DNA from: CAVRUH01 sp963822595
GTDB taxonomy: Bacteria; Chlamydiota; Chlamydiia; Chlamydiales; Waddliaceae
DNA: 64,000 bases
NCBI GenBank assembly: GCA_963822595.1
Contig: CAWGIG010000001.1
Span: forward strand, 806,001 to 870,000
Reading direction: 5' to 3'
The translations under genes and the position numbers were made by a program. Shown piece by piece: positions 8,174-17,900 of the stretch. Positions within the stretch are counted from its first letter, which is position 1; each line of letters starts with the position of its first letter. Under the pieces are notes generated by a model. It did not search any database and had not been told where the DNA came from. It saw nothing but the letters and a program-made list of their open reading frames with translations.

Positions 8174-9129
8174 TTGTTAAATATTAATCCTGCGTTATAA
8201 CTGGACCTCACAAACGGGCCGCAAAACATATGCTTCACCCCTAAGGAATATCCATATTCTTCATATTTTTTAAATTGTTCCGGCGTCACAAAAGTTTTAA
8301 CCAATAGCTTGTGATTGTTGGGCTGTAAGTACTGCCCCATCGTGATGATATCCACTCCAACATCATTCAGATCGCGAATGGTCGATAGCACCTGCTCTTC
8401 GGTCTCACCCAAACCAACCATCAAACCAGACTTCACTAGCGTCGTTGGAGCCGCATGCGTCTTCACATATCTTAAAACCGACATCGTCCGATCATAGGTG
8501 GCTTTATGGCGCACTCGAGGTGTCATTTCCCGTACGGTTTCAATATTATGGTTAAATACTTCCGGATTGCACGAAATTATACAATCTAAGGCCTCTTGAT
8601 TTCCACAAAAATCAGAGGTCAGAACCTCTATAGTGGCCCCAGGAACCTCTTCCCTCACCTTTTTCATGATTTCTCCGAGATGATGGGCTCCGCCATCCGG
8701 TAGGTCGTCACGAGCTACCATAGTAATGACCACATGCTTGAGACCTAGCTTTTTCACCGACTCTGCCACGCGTGCCGGTTCATCGTGCTCGAGCTCTTTT
8801 GGAGCTTTGGAGAAATCGATATCACAAAATCCACAATTTCGGGTGCATTCCTTGCCCATGACGAGGAAAGTCGCTGTTTTCTTTGACCAGCATTCGAGAA
8901 GATTCGGACATTTTGCCTCTTCGCAAACAGTGTGCAATCGATTCTCTGCGAGCACATCCCCCGTCGTCCATAAATTTGATCCTTTAGGAAGCTTGCGATG
9001 AAGCCAAGACGGAAAACGTCCTGGGCCGACAGCTTTTTCGGGATTCTTTTTTTCGGGATTTTGAGGGAGGATGTTTAATTTTTTTTTCTTTATTGTTGGA
9101 CTTGTGTTGAATCGGTCATTAGCATTCAT
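8170..9129 (-). CDS. lipA: Lipoyl synthase LipA
   Basis: A radical-SAM enzyme that inserts two sulfurs into protein-bound octanoyl groups to make the lipoyl cofactor of 2-oxoacid dehydrogenases. The 319-aa protein has the auxiliary-cluster motif CEEAKCPNLLECW (CX4CX5C), the radical-SAM motif CTRNCGFC, and the C-terminal RSSYNAG that holds the ligating Ser of the auxiliary cluster. It overlaps lpdA by four bases upstream and the HEAT gene by four bases downstream. The lpdA-lipA-sctJ order is also found in Chlamydia, although there sctJ follows directly whereas here other genes intervene. Confidence 0.96.
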   Translation of the reverse strand: MNANDRFNTSPTIKKKKLNILPQNPEKKNPEKAVGPGRFPSWLHRKLPKGSNLWTTGDVLAENRLHTVCEEAKCPNLLECWSKKTATFLVMGKECTRNCGFCDIDFSKAPKELEHDEPARVAESVKKLGLKHVVITMVARDDLPDGGAHHLGEIMKKVREEVPGATIEVLTSDFCGNQEALDCIISCNPEVFNHNIETVREMTPRVRHKATYDRTMSVLRYVKTHAAPTTLVKSGLMVGLGETEEQVLSTIRDLNDVGVDIITMGQYLQPNNHKLLVKTFVTPEQFKKYEEYGYSLGVKHMFCGPFVRSSYNAGLIFNK

Positions 9130-10543
9130 ACGGCAGCTCCTTTTCGCACTCTTTTTGGCGGCATATGCAAGGGGGTATCGGCAGCTAATAAAGCTGCTTC
9201 AAGCCAAGCTTCTGCGATTGTTGGGTGAGCGTGGATTGTGTTTGTCACGCTTTCAAGCGTCATTTCATTGGCGATAGCGACAGTCATTTCAGCAATCAGC
9301 GTTGACGCTTCATGACCCACTACCTGGGCCCCTAAAATTTGCCCTGTGTCTTTGTCGACGACCACTTGTGCGAATCCTTCTGTCTGGATTGCAGCCTGAG
9401 ATTTTCCGAGAATCTGAAATGGAAAAGTTCCTAGGGTCGCACGATATCCCTGTTCGATTGCTTTTTCAAGCGTATAGCCAACTGTAGCAATTTCAGGAAT
9501 TGTAAATATGACCACCGGAACAGCATTATAATGCATCCTAGCGGGTATACCGATGGCATTGCTTGCAGCAACCAGACCCTGGTGCGAGGCTACGTGCGCT
9601 AACCAAAGGTACTGGCGATATCACCAATAGCATAAATTCCGGGAACCGATGTTTCCATTTTATCATTTACTGGAATGATTCCTGTCTTTTCATCCACAAC
9701 GACACCGGCTTTTTCGAGTCCTATTCCTTTTGTATTGAGTTTACGTCCAATAGCGACAAGAGCCATGTCAGCCTCGATCGTTTTTCCTCCTGCCAACCGA
9801 ACGGTAATCCCCTGTCCCGTATTTTCAATCGCTTCGACAAAAACGCTAGTTTCCATTTTTACCCCACGTTTTGTGAAGGCCCGAGTTAATGCTGCTGAGA
9901 CACTTGAACACTCCATTGGAATCATTCGCGATAAGGCTTCTAAAATAATAACTTCCACCCCAAACTCGATAAACAGGGAAGCAAATTCGCATCCGATGAC
10001 CCCGCCCCCGACGATGACAAGTTTTTTGGGAAGTTCTTGAATGTCAAGCATGGAAGTCGAATCGTGAATGCGTTTGTGGTCAAAGGGAAATTGCGGCATT
10101 TCACGAGGTTCGGATCCTGTGGCGATGATGATTTTGTCGGCGTAAATTTCACCACTGAATTCGCCGGTAATTTTGATGGTATTTGGAGAAGTCAGTTTTC
10201 CATAACCCTTCAGGAGGGTGATTTTATTTGCGGCGATGAGTCCTTCGAGCCCTTGCCGGACTTTATCGACAATCGTATCTTTTCTCGAAACCATTTTTTT
10301 GTAGTCGAATGATACCTTGCCCACAGAAATCCCGAATTCTTCGGCTTGGCGAATTTTGTGCAACGCTTCGGCACCGGCAATCAAAACTTTTGATGGAATA
10401 CATCCTCTGTTTAGACAGGTTCCGCCCATGGTATTCGACTCGATTATGGCGCAGGTTTTGCCGCTTTGAGCGACCTTTATCGCTGCAGGATAACCGCCGG
10501 GACCACCCCCAATTACCGCTACATCAAATTTCTGATTCATCAT
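9126..10543 (-). pseudogene. lpdA: Dihydrolipoamide dehydrogenase, broken by one frameshift
   Basis: This is the E3 component of pyruvate and 2-oxoglutarate dehydrogenase, which reoxidises dihydrolipoamide with NAD+. The first 314 codons carry the FAD motif GGGPGG, the redox-active disulfide GGTCLNRGCIPSK and the NAD motif VIVGGGVIGCEFASLF, ending in IYAIGDIASTFG then a stop at 9599-9601. In a shifted frame the protein continues without loss: LAHVASHQGLVAASNAIGIP, then HYNAVPVVIFTIPEIATVGY and the catalytic HAHPTIAEA. The shift fits loss of one T in the run at 9605-9607. All domains are otherwise intact and E3 should be essential, so a sequencing error or very recent mutation is more likely than an old pseudogene. 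AGGAGAA precedes the start. Confidence 0.9.
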
Positions 10544-10563
10544 TTTCTCCTATTTGTATTTTA

Positions 10564-11214
10564 TTATAAGGATCCTCGCTTTTTCAGGGGAGTAAACTTC
10601 ATTCCGAAGTTCCCTCTTTCTCGCCATCCAAAGTAAAATTGGGAGCTCCTATGCGTGCAATAACTGATGCGGAGCGATATAAACGGCTTCCAACCGTGTA
10701 AGGCCAAGAGGAAGGAGCTTCCTTTTCCTCCAAAAACCCGATGAGCGACTGGCGAATACTCGCAGAAACCTAGGGAACCATCACCCACGCGAAAAATTGC
10801 AAGTTCGCTATTGGTGCGATAGGCGGATCCTATCGTATAGAAACAAAAATTATGCAGGGGATTGCGGCAGGCCCAGTAGGCCCCTTTTTTGAAGGAGATG
10901 GGCTCGTTGATTTTGTAGGGATTTTCGGAGTCCTCACCAAAGATTCCGTCATCATCATTGCCGAATAGCATCCAGGTGGTCCAATGACCCGCATCGTACC
11001 AGTAGATTTGGGAGCGGTGGCGAGGCACCACATCGTATAGCCAATGGGATAGAGCAGCCTGTTTATTAGGATCGGCCGTTGGGGTTAGAAAGGAGTCTGT
11101 GGGTTGTTTATATCTTGCACAACCTGAGGAAAATAGGAGGATGGAAAAAAAGAATGAAAGCAATAGTAGCTTGAAAAAGGAAAATGTGGCAAAGTAATGA
11201 TTTGTAGCTTGCAT
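10564..11214 (-). CDS. Putative lipoprotein of unknown function
   Basis: 216 aa with a long hydrophobic N-terminus (FFKLLLLSFFFSILLFSSGC) ending in a lipobox, so probably a membrane-anchored lipoprotein with Cys about residue 32. The mature part is rich in aromatic residues (SQIYWYDAGHWTTWMLFG, GAYWACRNPLHNFCFY) and has several further Cys. I recognise no family. It lies upstream of lpdA on the same strand with a 20-base gap, so it may be part of that operon. Confidence 0.65.
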   Translation of the reverse strand: MQATNHYFATFSFFKLLLLSFFFSILLFSSGCARYKQPTDSFLTPTADPNKQAALSHWLYDVVPRHRSQIYWYDAGHWTTWMLFGNDDDGIFGEDSENPYKINEPISFKKGAYWACRNPLHNFCFYTIGSAYRTNSELAIFRVGDGSLGFCEYSPVAHRVFGGKGSSFLLALHGWKPFISLRISYCTHRSSQFYFGWRERGNFGMKFTPLKKRGSL

Positions 11215-11264
11215 ATAAATTTAGAGATCATACATAGAGATAACTTAACCTTTATAACGTAACC

Positions 11265-11747
11265 ATGGCTATGAACGCAACACTGAAAAAAAAGCTCTGT
11301 TGGAACTGCGAAGGCCGAGTAGGTCTTGAAGAGCAGAATTGCCCTTTCTGTGCTGTCTATTTGGGGCCTGCTCCGAATGACGCCGGCGAAAGAAAGGATG
11401 ATATCCTTGCGCCTCCCTATAAGATTGTCGATTCCCACGAAAGTGAAAATTCCCTAGCAACACACTATTCAGTTAATGAGACAGAGTCAGTAAAAGTCGC
11501 TGAAATGCCTACAGAGGTGAAAGCAAGTAGTGATATCCAAAATGTTGCGTTGCCTATTACGTTTCTTTCTGGCGGACTAGTCTTTTTGTTATTTGGTTTG
11601 ATTCTTTACTTATTTTCAAGCAATGGCGTATTTACTCTTACCTGGAATGGAAGCTATTGGTATCTATACTTTGCCATAGCGATTCCCCTACTAGTGTTTG
11701 GCTGGAAGTCGCTGCAGCATCTCGACAAAAAAGAAATTTCACACTAG
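11265..11747 (+). CDS. Zinc-ribbon membrane protein
   Basis: 160 aa. The N-terminus carries a two-knuckle zinc ribbon (C12-WN-C15 and C26-PF-C29), a polar linker of about 70 residues, then two transmembrane helices (about 93-115, ITFLSGGLVFLLFGLILYLF, and 127-147, YLYFAIAIPLLVFGW). The ribbon is predicted to face the cytosol. Similar ribbon plus two-helix proteins occur across Chlamydiae with no assigned function. ATG 11271 is an alternative start. The last four bases overlap the convergent membrane-protein gene. Confidence 0.7.
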   Translation: MAMNATLKKKLCWNCEGRVGLEEQNCPFCAVYLGPAPNDAGERKDDILAPPYKIVDSHESENSLATHYSVNETESVKVAEMPTEVKASSDIQNVALPITFLSGGLVFLLFGLILYLFSSNGVFTLTWNGSYWYLYFAIAIPLLVFGWKSLQHLDKKEISH

Positions 11748-12166
11748 ATTTGTTCAGCTGGCAGAGCTGTAACTTGTTTAACTTCTTTATTATACTTAAT
11801 TAAACCTGTCAATAAATAGACGGCGGATATAGCGACGAGAAGGCTAATGGCAATAGGGTCTAACAGACCAAGGATGACTAAAGCGAGAATCGCGCAAGCG
11901 GATACAACGGCGTGAGCGATAGTTGTAAAAAGGGTAACAGTAAATTTGGGTACTTTATGAATATCCTCCATATATTTGCCAATTAGATTGAATGCGACGT
12001 TAGCAGCCGCCGCCACACACCCAACAACAGCAAACAACGGCGAAACGTTGGTAATTTTTGAAATGATCCTTCCTATAGCATAGATGATTCCTCCTCCAAG
12101 AGCGGAGACAAGAATACCATTTATTACCGGATGGTTATATCGAAAGTTATCTACATTGTTATTCAT
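11744..12166 (-). CDS. Small multi-pass membrane protein (intact paralogue of 12890-13308)
   Basis: 140 aa starting MNNNVDNFRYNHPVI. This start has AAGGA eight bases upstream; a longer frame to 12208 lacks such a site. Four hydrophobic segments follow, two before (NGILVSALGGGIIYAIG, LFAVVGCVAAAANVAF) and two after (AHAVVSACAILALVILGLL, IAISLLVAISAVYLLTG) a short loop. No family is recognised. The decayed copy 0.7 kb upstream aligns along its length (NG-VSG-IFSFSPMWAVVAGV against NG-VSAL-ISKITNVSPLFAVVGCV), showing a local tandem duplication. Confidence 0.65.
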   Translation of the reverse strand: MNNNVDNFRYNHPVINGILVSALGGGIIYAIGRIISKITNVSPLFAVVGCVAAAANVAFNLIGKYMEDIHKVPKFTVTLFTTIAHAVVSACAILALVILGLLDPIAISLLVAISAVYLLTGLIKYNKEVKQVTALPAEQI

Positions 12167-12278
12167 GACTGTGTCCTTATAGAAATAAAAATTATAAGGT
12201 ACAGTCAAGAGCTATTGAGAATCAACAATTAATTTTGGTTGATTTGCAATTCAGGTCTACACTCTAAGTTGCTACGTC

Positions 12279-12886
12279 GCAATGCCATCAAGCTTAAAAA
12301 ATAGTTTTATCATTTCACCACGGTTAAAGCCGATAAGTGATCGATGGCAGAGAAGCGTAATGGTTATCATTTCATGAGCGCTGAAAGCCGGATCGTGAAG
12401 CCCAGGCAGAGCAAAGCGCAATGTCATCAACTTAAAGAATAGTTTATCATTTCATGAGGGCTGAAAGCCTGGCTTTCGATAGCCCAGGCAGAGCAAAGCG
12501 AAGGCCTGGGTTGACGTCATAAAAAAAGTCAGAGCCCTGGAAGGGCGACTCATTTCGGTGAAATGATATTTAAGCAAGAATGGATGAGTCGCCCTTCCAG
12601 GGCTTTTTCACTTTTTTCACCCTGCACCCAGGCCTTCGCTTTGCTCTGCCTGGGCTGTTACGGGCCTGGCTTTCAGCCCTCATGAAATTTATAAACTATT
12701 CTTTAAGTTGATGACATTGCGCTTCGCTCTGCCTGGGCTATCAAAAGGCTGGCTTTAAGCCCTCATGAAATGATAAACTATTCTTTAAGTTGATGACATT
12801 GAGCGAAGCGAAGACATGGCCTGTCACGAAACTGCTTTCAGCCATCGGGAAATGATCAACTATGCTTTCAATTGATGATATTGTGC
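12279..12886. repeat. Six-unit repeat array arranged as a giant inverted repeat
   Basis: About three direct copies of an ~85-base unit on the left (near 12279, 12355 and 12418) face three inverted copies on the right (near 12655-12718, 12720-12803 and 12805-12886). Unit landmarks are CAATGTCATCAACTTAAAGA, ATTTCATGAGGGCTGAAAGC and CCCAGGCAGAGCAAAGCG. The centre is a separate hairpin, AGCCCTGGAAGGGCGACTCA at 12533-12552 pairing with 12585-12604. Outer units are more diverged than inner ones. This explains the gene-free stretch 12167-12889. The units touch each other and differ in length, so it is not a CRISPR array. Confidence 0.85.
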
Positions 12887-12889
12887 TAC

Positions 12890-13308
12890 GGTAGCACCCA
12901 ATCAACATTAGCTTGATCAGCGTCTTATACACATTGTGCGACTCATTCAATAGGTGTAATAGCGCCAAGTAATAGAAACCTCCAAGAATACAAATGCCCA
13001 AAGTCCCAATAAGACCGAGAGCTACCAACGTGACAATAGTTGCAACGTCTATAACGGCTTGCGAAGTGCCATAAATTAAAGTCACTTGATATTGAGGGAG
13101 CTTATCTCTTGTTGGCCTTCAATAAGGGCGTCGATTGCTGTACATGCCGCGAACCAAACTCCAGCAACAACTGCCCACATCGGCGAAAAACTAAAAATTT
13201 TAGAGGCTACGAAAACCACTCCAGAGCATACAGCTCCATTCCAAAGAGGGTATCATAAGCTCCTTCGGCTAATGGACCCCTTTTGTTCTCGTTATCAACA
13301 TGATTCAT
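12890..13308 (-). pseudogene. Decayed paralogue of the small membrane protein
   Basis: It begins with ATG at 13308 after AAGGAAA and reads MNHVDNENKRGPLAEGA. The frame then breaks near 13250; the homologous text continues in another frame as YPLWNGAVCSGVVFVASKIF and SFSPMWAVVAGVWF. Near 13085-13125 it breaks again and continues as TLIYGTSQAVIDVATIVTLV and GTLGICILGGFYYLALLHLL. The end of the last open frame (to 12741) is translated from the repeat array, so the original C-terminus is gone. At least two frameshifts plus truncation make this a real pseudogene. It aligns with the intact protein at 11744-12166. Confidence 0.8.
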
Positions 13309-13409
13309 TATAATTTCCTTAGAGTTTTATATAATATAATAAAAATAATACACAAAAGAGATTTAAAATCAAGTATTATTTGTTATTTCAAAAAAAACCA
13401 TACCAGCTA

Positions 13410-14996
13410 TTAAGTGTAAAAACCCCAGGATTTCCATGTTTTTGCATCAGGAAGACCGAATTTATCGCCTCCTTCTTCTTTTCGCCATCTTTCGATTCTG
13501 TCGAAAACTACCTGCGCTACATAGGTAGGCGGATGAAATTGCAGCTTATCACGGTTTAACATACATGCAGTGTTTAAATGCGGAACTACCACTATTTTCT
13601 TTTCTTTGAGTGTAGAATCTACAAGCCCGTTACCAAGAATCGCAGAGAGTAAATTAATAAAGAAGGCGCCAATAGCATGCAATACCTCCTGAACCTTGGT
13701 ATGAAGTTTGGGGACCGTCGCTTTGTAGGCCTCCTGAAGAAATTGCGGGGTGATTAAACGAACAACAGATTGGCGAGTGGGAAGCTGGATATTGGCAATC
13801 GACGCCTTTTCATTCACATATTCCTGGCAGTTGCCATTAAACACCTGAAATGTAATGTCCGATTCATTCCTTTTATCTTCATTCACCGAATCAATAATTC
13901 CATAGAAAGCTTCTTTAGAAATCTCAACAGGAAGTCGATAAATCGGTTGCGGCCAATACTCACTCACATCTGGGGCCATCAGAAAACCTGGCTTCATCCT
14001 AAATGGGAACATCGTTTTCTTCTCGATCTTCGCCGCCAAATTTTTTCCTACAGAATAAACATTTCCCTCCGGATCCTTTAACCTAAACCAGCTGTGATCT
14101 CCGGAAGTTCTGAGAGATGCATCTGTACAGGTCACACAAAATTCGAAAATGTATTTTTTATCCCATTTGGAAGGATCATCTTTTTTATAGCTAGGTAGTA
14201 CATCCCATGTATACATGTCTTTTTTATGTACACCTTGTTCCCCGTAATTCCATGCTTGAACAGGCCTTTTCTGATTGTCAAGTTTCTGAAGGACTTTATC
14301 CCAATCTTCATGGGCACCGTCATATAGGATTTGAAGCTTTCCATCTACGACTATTGGATCATAATTATGGGCACGTAAATATGTTTCCAGGTGTTTTGAT
14401 TTCTCTAATTCCTGAAATAGAGTTTTCCAATCTTGATAGGAATCTTTGTATTTAATTTGGAGCCTTCCATTTTCCGTTCTTAACACATGATTGTGCTGGG
14501 ACAAATACACTTCCAAAGGTTGTTTTGAAACAGCGCGTTCTAATCTATTGAATTCCTGATAAACGGTGTCCCACTTTTGAGGTCTACCATTATATCGGAT
14601 TTGGAGCTGTCCATTGTCATCTATTAGTTCGTGATTATGCTCCGCCAAATACCGTTCTAAGGGTGGACTTGAAGCAAATTTTGAAAAACCTTCACTCTTG
14701 TTATATGTGTCAACACTTATACCCAATACAGTCGCGTGGTATAGTTTCCAACAATCAATGACCTTTTGGTCTGTTTTTTTATAGTCTTGGTTGATTATTT
14801 TAAAGAAGTGTCGGGCAGATTCTATAGTTGGATCTTTGATTCTCTCAGCCGATGGAAGACGAGGTTTTTTTCCAAATTCAATAAGAACACCGCTGAGTCT
14901 ATCTGCACAACTATGAACATAGTCGCTAGAATATTTCAGCTTTACTCTTTCCCACCAGGTATTACCCGCTGAAAAAGACAGAGGACGAACATCCAT
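13410..14996 (-). CDS. Candidate effector: triple 43-aa repeat plus permuted papain-like His/Asn-Cys domain
   Basis: 528 aa, no signal peptide. Residues 112-241 hold three tandem repeats of about 43 aa with the pattern LExYLxxHN-x8-GxLQIxY-x7-W (PLERYLAEHNHELIDDNGQ, PLEVYLSQHNHVLRTENGR, HLETYLRAHNYDPIVVDGK). From about 280 a second domain has GDHSWFRLKDPEGNVYSVG (His301) followed some 90 residues later by FNGNCQEYVNEKAS (Asn389-Cys390). His before Asn-Cys is the order of circularly permuted NlpC/P60 and LRAT-like hydrolases, whose motif NCEHFV it resembles. A hydrophobic stretch lies near 440-460. It starts 4 bases after secA stops, so it may be co-transcribed. Function and secretion are inferred. 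Confidence 0.72.
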   Translation of the reverse strand: MDVRPLSFSAGNTWWERVKLKYSSDYVHSCADRLSGVLIEFGKKPRLPSAERIKDPTIESARHFFKIINQDYKKTDQKVIDCWKLYHATVLGISVDTYNKSEGFSKFASSPPLERYLAEHNHELIDDNGQLQIRYNGRPQKWDTVYQEFNRLERAVSKQPLEVYLSQHNHVLRTENGRLQIKYKDSYQDWKTLFQELEKSKHLETYLRAHNYDPIVVDGKLQILYDGAHEDWDKVLQKLDNQKRPVQAWNYGEQGVHKKDMYTWDVLPSYKKDDPSKWDKKYIFEFCVTCTDASLRTSGDHSWFRLKDPEGNVYSVGKNLAAKIEKKTMFPFRMKPGFLMAPDVSEYWPQPIYRLPVEISKEAFYGIIDSVNEDKRNESDITFQVFNGNCQEYVNEKASIANIQLPTRQSVVRLITPQFLQEAYKATVPKLHTKVQEVLHAIGAFFINLLSAILGNGLVDSTLKEKKIVVVPHLNTACMLNRDKLQFHPPTYVAQVVFDRIERWRKEEGGDKFGLPDAKTWKSWGFYT

Positions 14997-14999
14997 AAA

Positions 15000-17900
15000 C
15001 TATCCCTCAGCGTTTTCGTCTTTTTCCATGCAACAATTCTTGTATTTTTTTCCGCTGCCACAAGGACAAGGATCGTTGCGTCCCACTTTAGGAGGGACTG
15101 TAATAGGAACCGCCTTAACTTCTACGGGAGGTTGCTGCTGCTCCGGCGGAGGGGCCATTTCTCCATTCATCTCTCCGACGAGAGAACGATTCCGTTCCAT
15201 TTGAATGCGAGACAACAACTCGGTAATCGATGGGTGATCTGTTGGGATCATTTGGAACTTAAAGATGTCGTGTGTGATCTCTTTTTGAATCTTTTTACCA
15301 AATTCATCAAATTTAGCAAAGGCCTCGTGTTTGAACTCCATGAGAGGATCGCGTTGTCCTAAAGAACGCAAATGCACTTCGGAGCGAAGATGATCCATTT
15401 CGAGGAGGTGTTCTTGCCAATTCTGATCGATTTTTCGTACCATGAGATGGCGGAGAGCATCGTTTACAGGAGAACGTGGAACGTTTTGCACTTTTGCTTT
15501 TTCGATTTCGAGTTTCTTTTTAAAAGCTTCTGTAACGACAGTGGAGGCTCTTTTTTCCAGTTCCTCTACATCGATATGATCTTCATCGAAGTACCCTTTA
15601 GGGAACGTGATAGGGAATTGCTGCATCAGCCACTGGCGGAAACCTTCAGGATCCCAACCACTCTCTTCGGAATGATCGCGGAAGAAATCTTGGGCCGCTT
15701 GTTTACAAACGTTATCTATCAATTCGAGAGCAATTTCTTCCATGTTTTCGCGACGTAACACGTCATTTCGGAAGTCATAAAGCTCTTTTCTCTGCTTATT
15801 CATCACATCATCGTATTCTAGCGTATGTTTACGAATGGTGTAATTTCTTTGCTCCACACGCTTCTGCGCTGTTTCGATCGATTTATTTAGGATACCTGCA
15901 GAAATAGGCTCACCTTCAGGCGGACGGAACCTTTGCAACACTGAAGTCATACGAGGGGAAGCGAACAATCTAAGGAGTGAATCTTCAAAGGAAACGAAGA
16001 ATTTGGAGGATCCGGGGTCACCTTGGCGGGCGCAACGGCCACGGAGCTGACGATCGATACGGCGGGATTGGTGACGCGTCGTTCCGATCACATAGAGACC
16101 CCCCGTATTAGCAACGTTTTGTCCTAATTTAATATCGGTACCTCGACCGGCCATATTCGTAGCAATCGTAATGGCACCATGCTGTCCGGCATTGGCAACG
16201 ATTTCCGCTTCCATTTCGTTAAATTTAGCGTTTAGTACAGTATGTGGCAGTTTGTTTTGCTTGAAGATACGCGATAATTTCTCGGAAACCTCAACGGAAT
16301 CGGATCCAATAAGAATCGGTCTTCCCTTTTCGTGGATCTCGCGAACTTCCTTAAGAATTGCATTATACTTCTCACGTTCGGTCATGTAGATTTCATCATT
16401 AAAGTCTTTGCGGATACATGGCTTCTGCGTTGGGATGGCGAGAACATCCATTTTATAGATTTGTTTGATCTCGTTAGCCTCAGTCGATGCCGTTCCTGTC
16501 ATCCCTGCGATCTTTTCGTACATTCTGAAGAAGTTTTGAAGGGTGATTGTCGCATAGGTTTGAGTTTCTCTTTGGATTTCGACTCCTTCTTTGGCTTCGA
16601 TTGCTTGATGGAGACCATCGGAAAAGCGACGTCCAGGCTGAGGACGGCCGGTGTTTTCATCGACGATGACAATTTTTCCATCTATAATAATGTAGTCGAC
16701 ATCTTTTTCCATAAGAAGATGTGCACGGAGCATTTGACGAAGATTATGGGCCCGCTCTTTCCTCTTCGCATCCTCGTCTTGGACTTTTAATTTCTCTTCC
16801 ATCTTTTGATCGGGAGTCAAGGAATGGTCTTCATCGATTTTTAAATACTCGTAGCTGATATCCAACATGACGAAGTCATTGCTGGTCCCTGCGCCGCCGG
16901 TGCATGCTTCCCATGCTGTGATGCCTTTATCGGTCAATTCATATTCGCTGCTCTTTTCATCGATGACGATATACAGATCGGCCAAGGCTTCGGCGCGCTC
17001 TTCTTTATTTTGGTCGGAGTAGTAATAGAGATCCCATTCATCGATAGCGGCGCGATAATCGGGGTTTTCTCGAGCTCTTTTAAGGATTTTGTTTCTTGGA
17101 GTTCCCTTACTTACGAGCCACAACTTGCGTAGGGCTTCTTTCTCTTTCTGAGACTCTTCTTTTGTATGAGATTTTCCATCTACCATCGTTCTATCGCTAA
17201 AATCGAGAACCTTACTCGCTTCGGAAGCGTAGCGTGTGCATAGATCGCGCTGACGTTTTACCAGTTCATTGACGCCGGCTTTGAGTTCATCGTACATTTG
17301 GCGGCTGACAGGCGAGGGACCTGAAATAATGAGGGGGGTTCTTGCTTCGTCGATCAGGATGGAGTCGACTTCGTCGACGATAGCGTAGAAAAATCCGCGC
17401 TGGACCTGCTCTTCTTTTGCCGTAGCCATTGAATTATCGCGCAAATAGTCAAAACCGAATTCCGAAGAGGTTCCATAAACGACATCGGCGGCATAAACTT
17501 CATGACGCTGTTCCATAGGAGTTTCGTTCATGAGGGTGCCGGTGGTTACCCCGAGCCAGCGAAGGACTGATCCAACCCATTCGCAGTCACGTTTGACTAG
17601 ATAATCGTTTACAGTGACAAGATGAACGGGTTTTCCCGAAAGGGAATTGAGGTAGAGAGGCATGACAGCTGTCAGAGTTTTTCCTTCCCCGGTCATCATT
17701 TCTGCGACGCAGCCATTGTGGAGGGCTATGGCTCCGACGATTTGAACATCGTAGGGGACCATATCCCACTGTTGGTTATACCCCGAGACATGTACTTGGG
17801 TGCCAATGAGGCGGCGGCAGACGTTTTTGACGACGCCGTAGGCTTCGGGAAGAATATCATCTAAGGATTCGCCTTTTTTGATTCTATCACGGAATTCTTG

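Noticed and set aside
12279..12886. Regular repeats that might be a CRISPR array
   Set aside because: Units are ~85 bp, adjoining, and appear in both orientations, with no unique spacers of constant length and no cas genes nearby.
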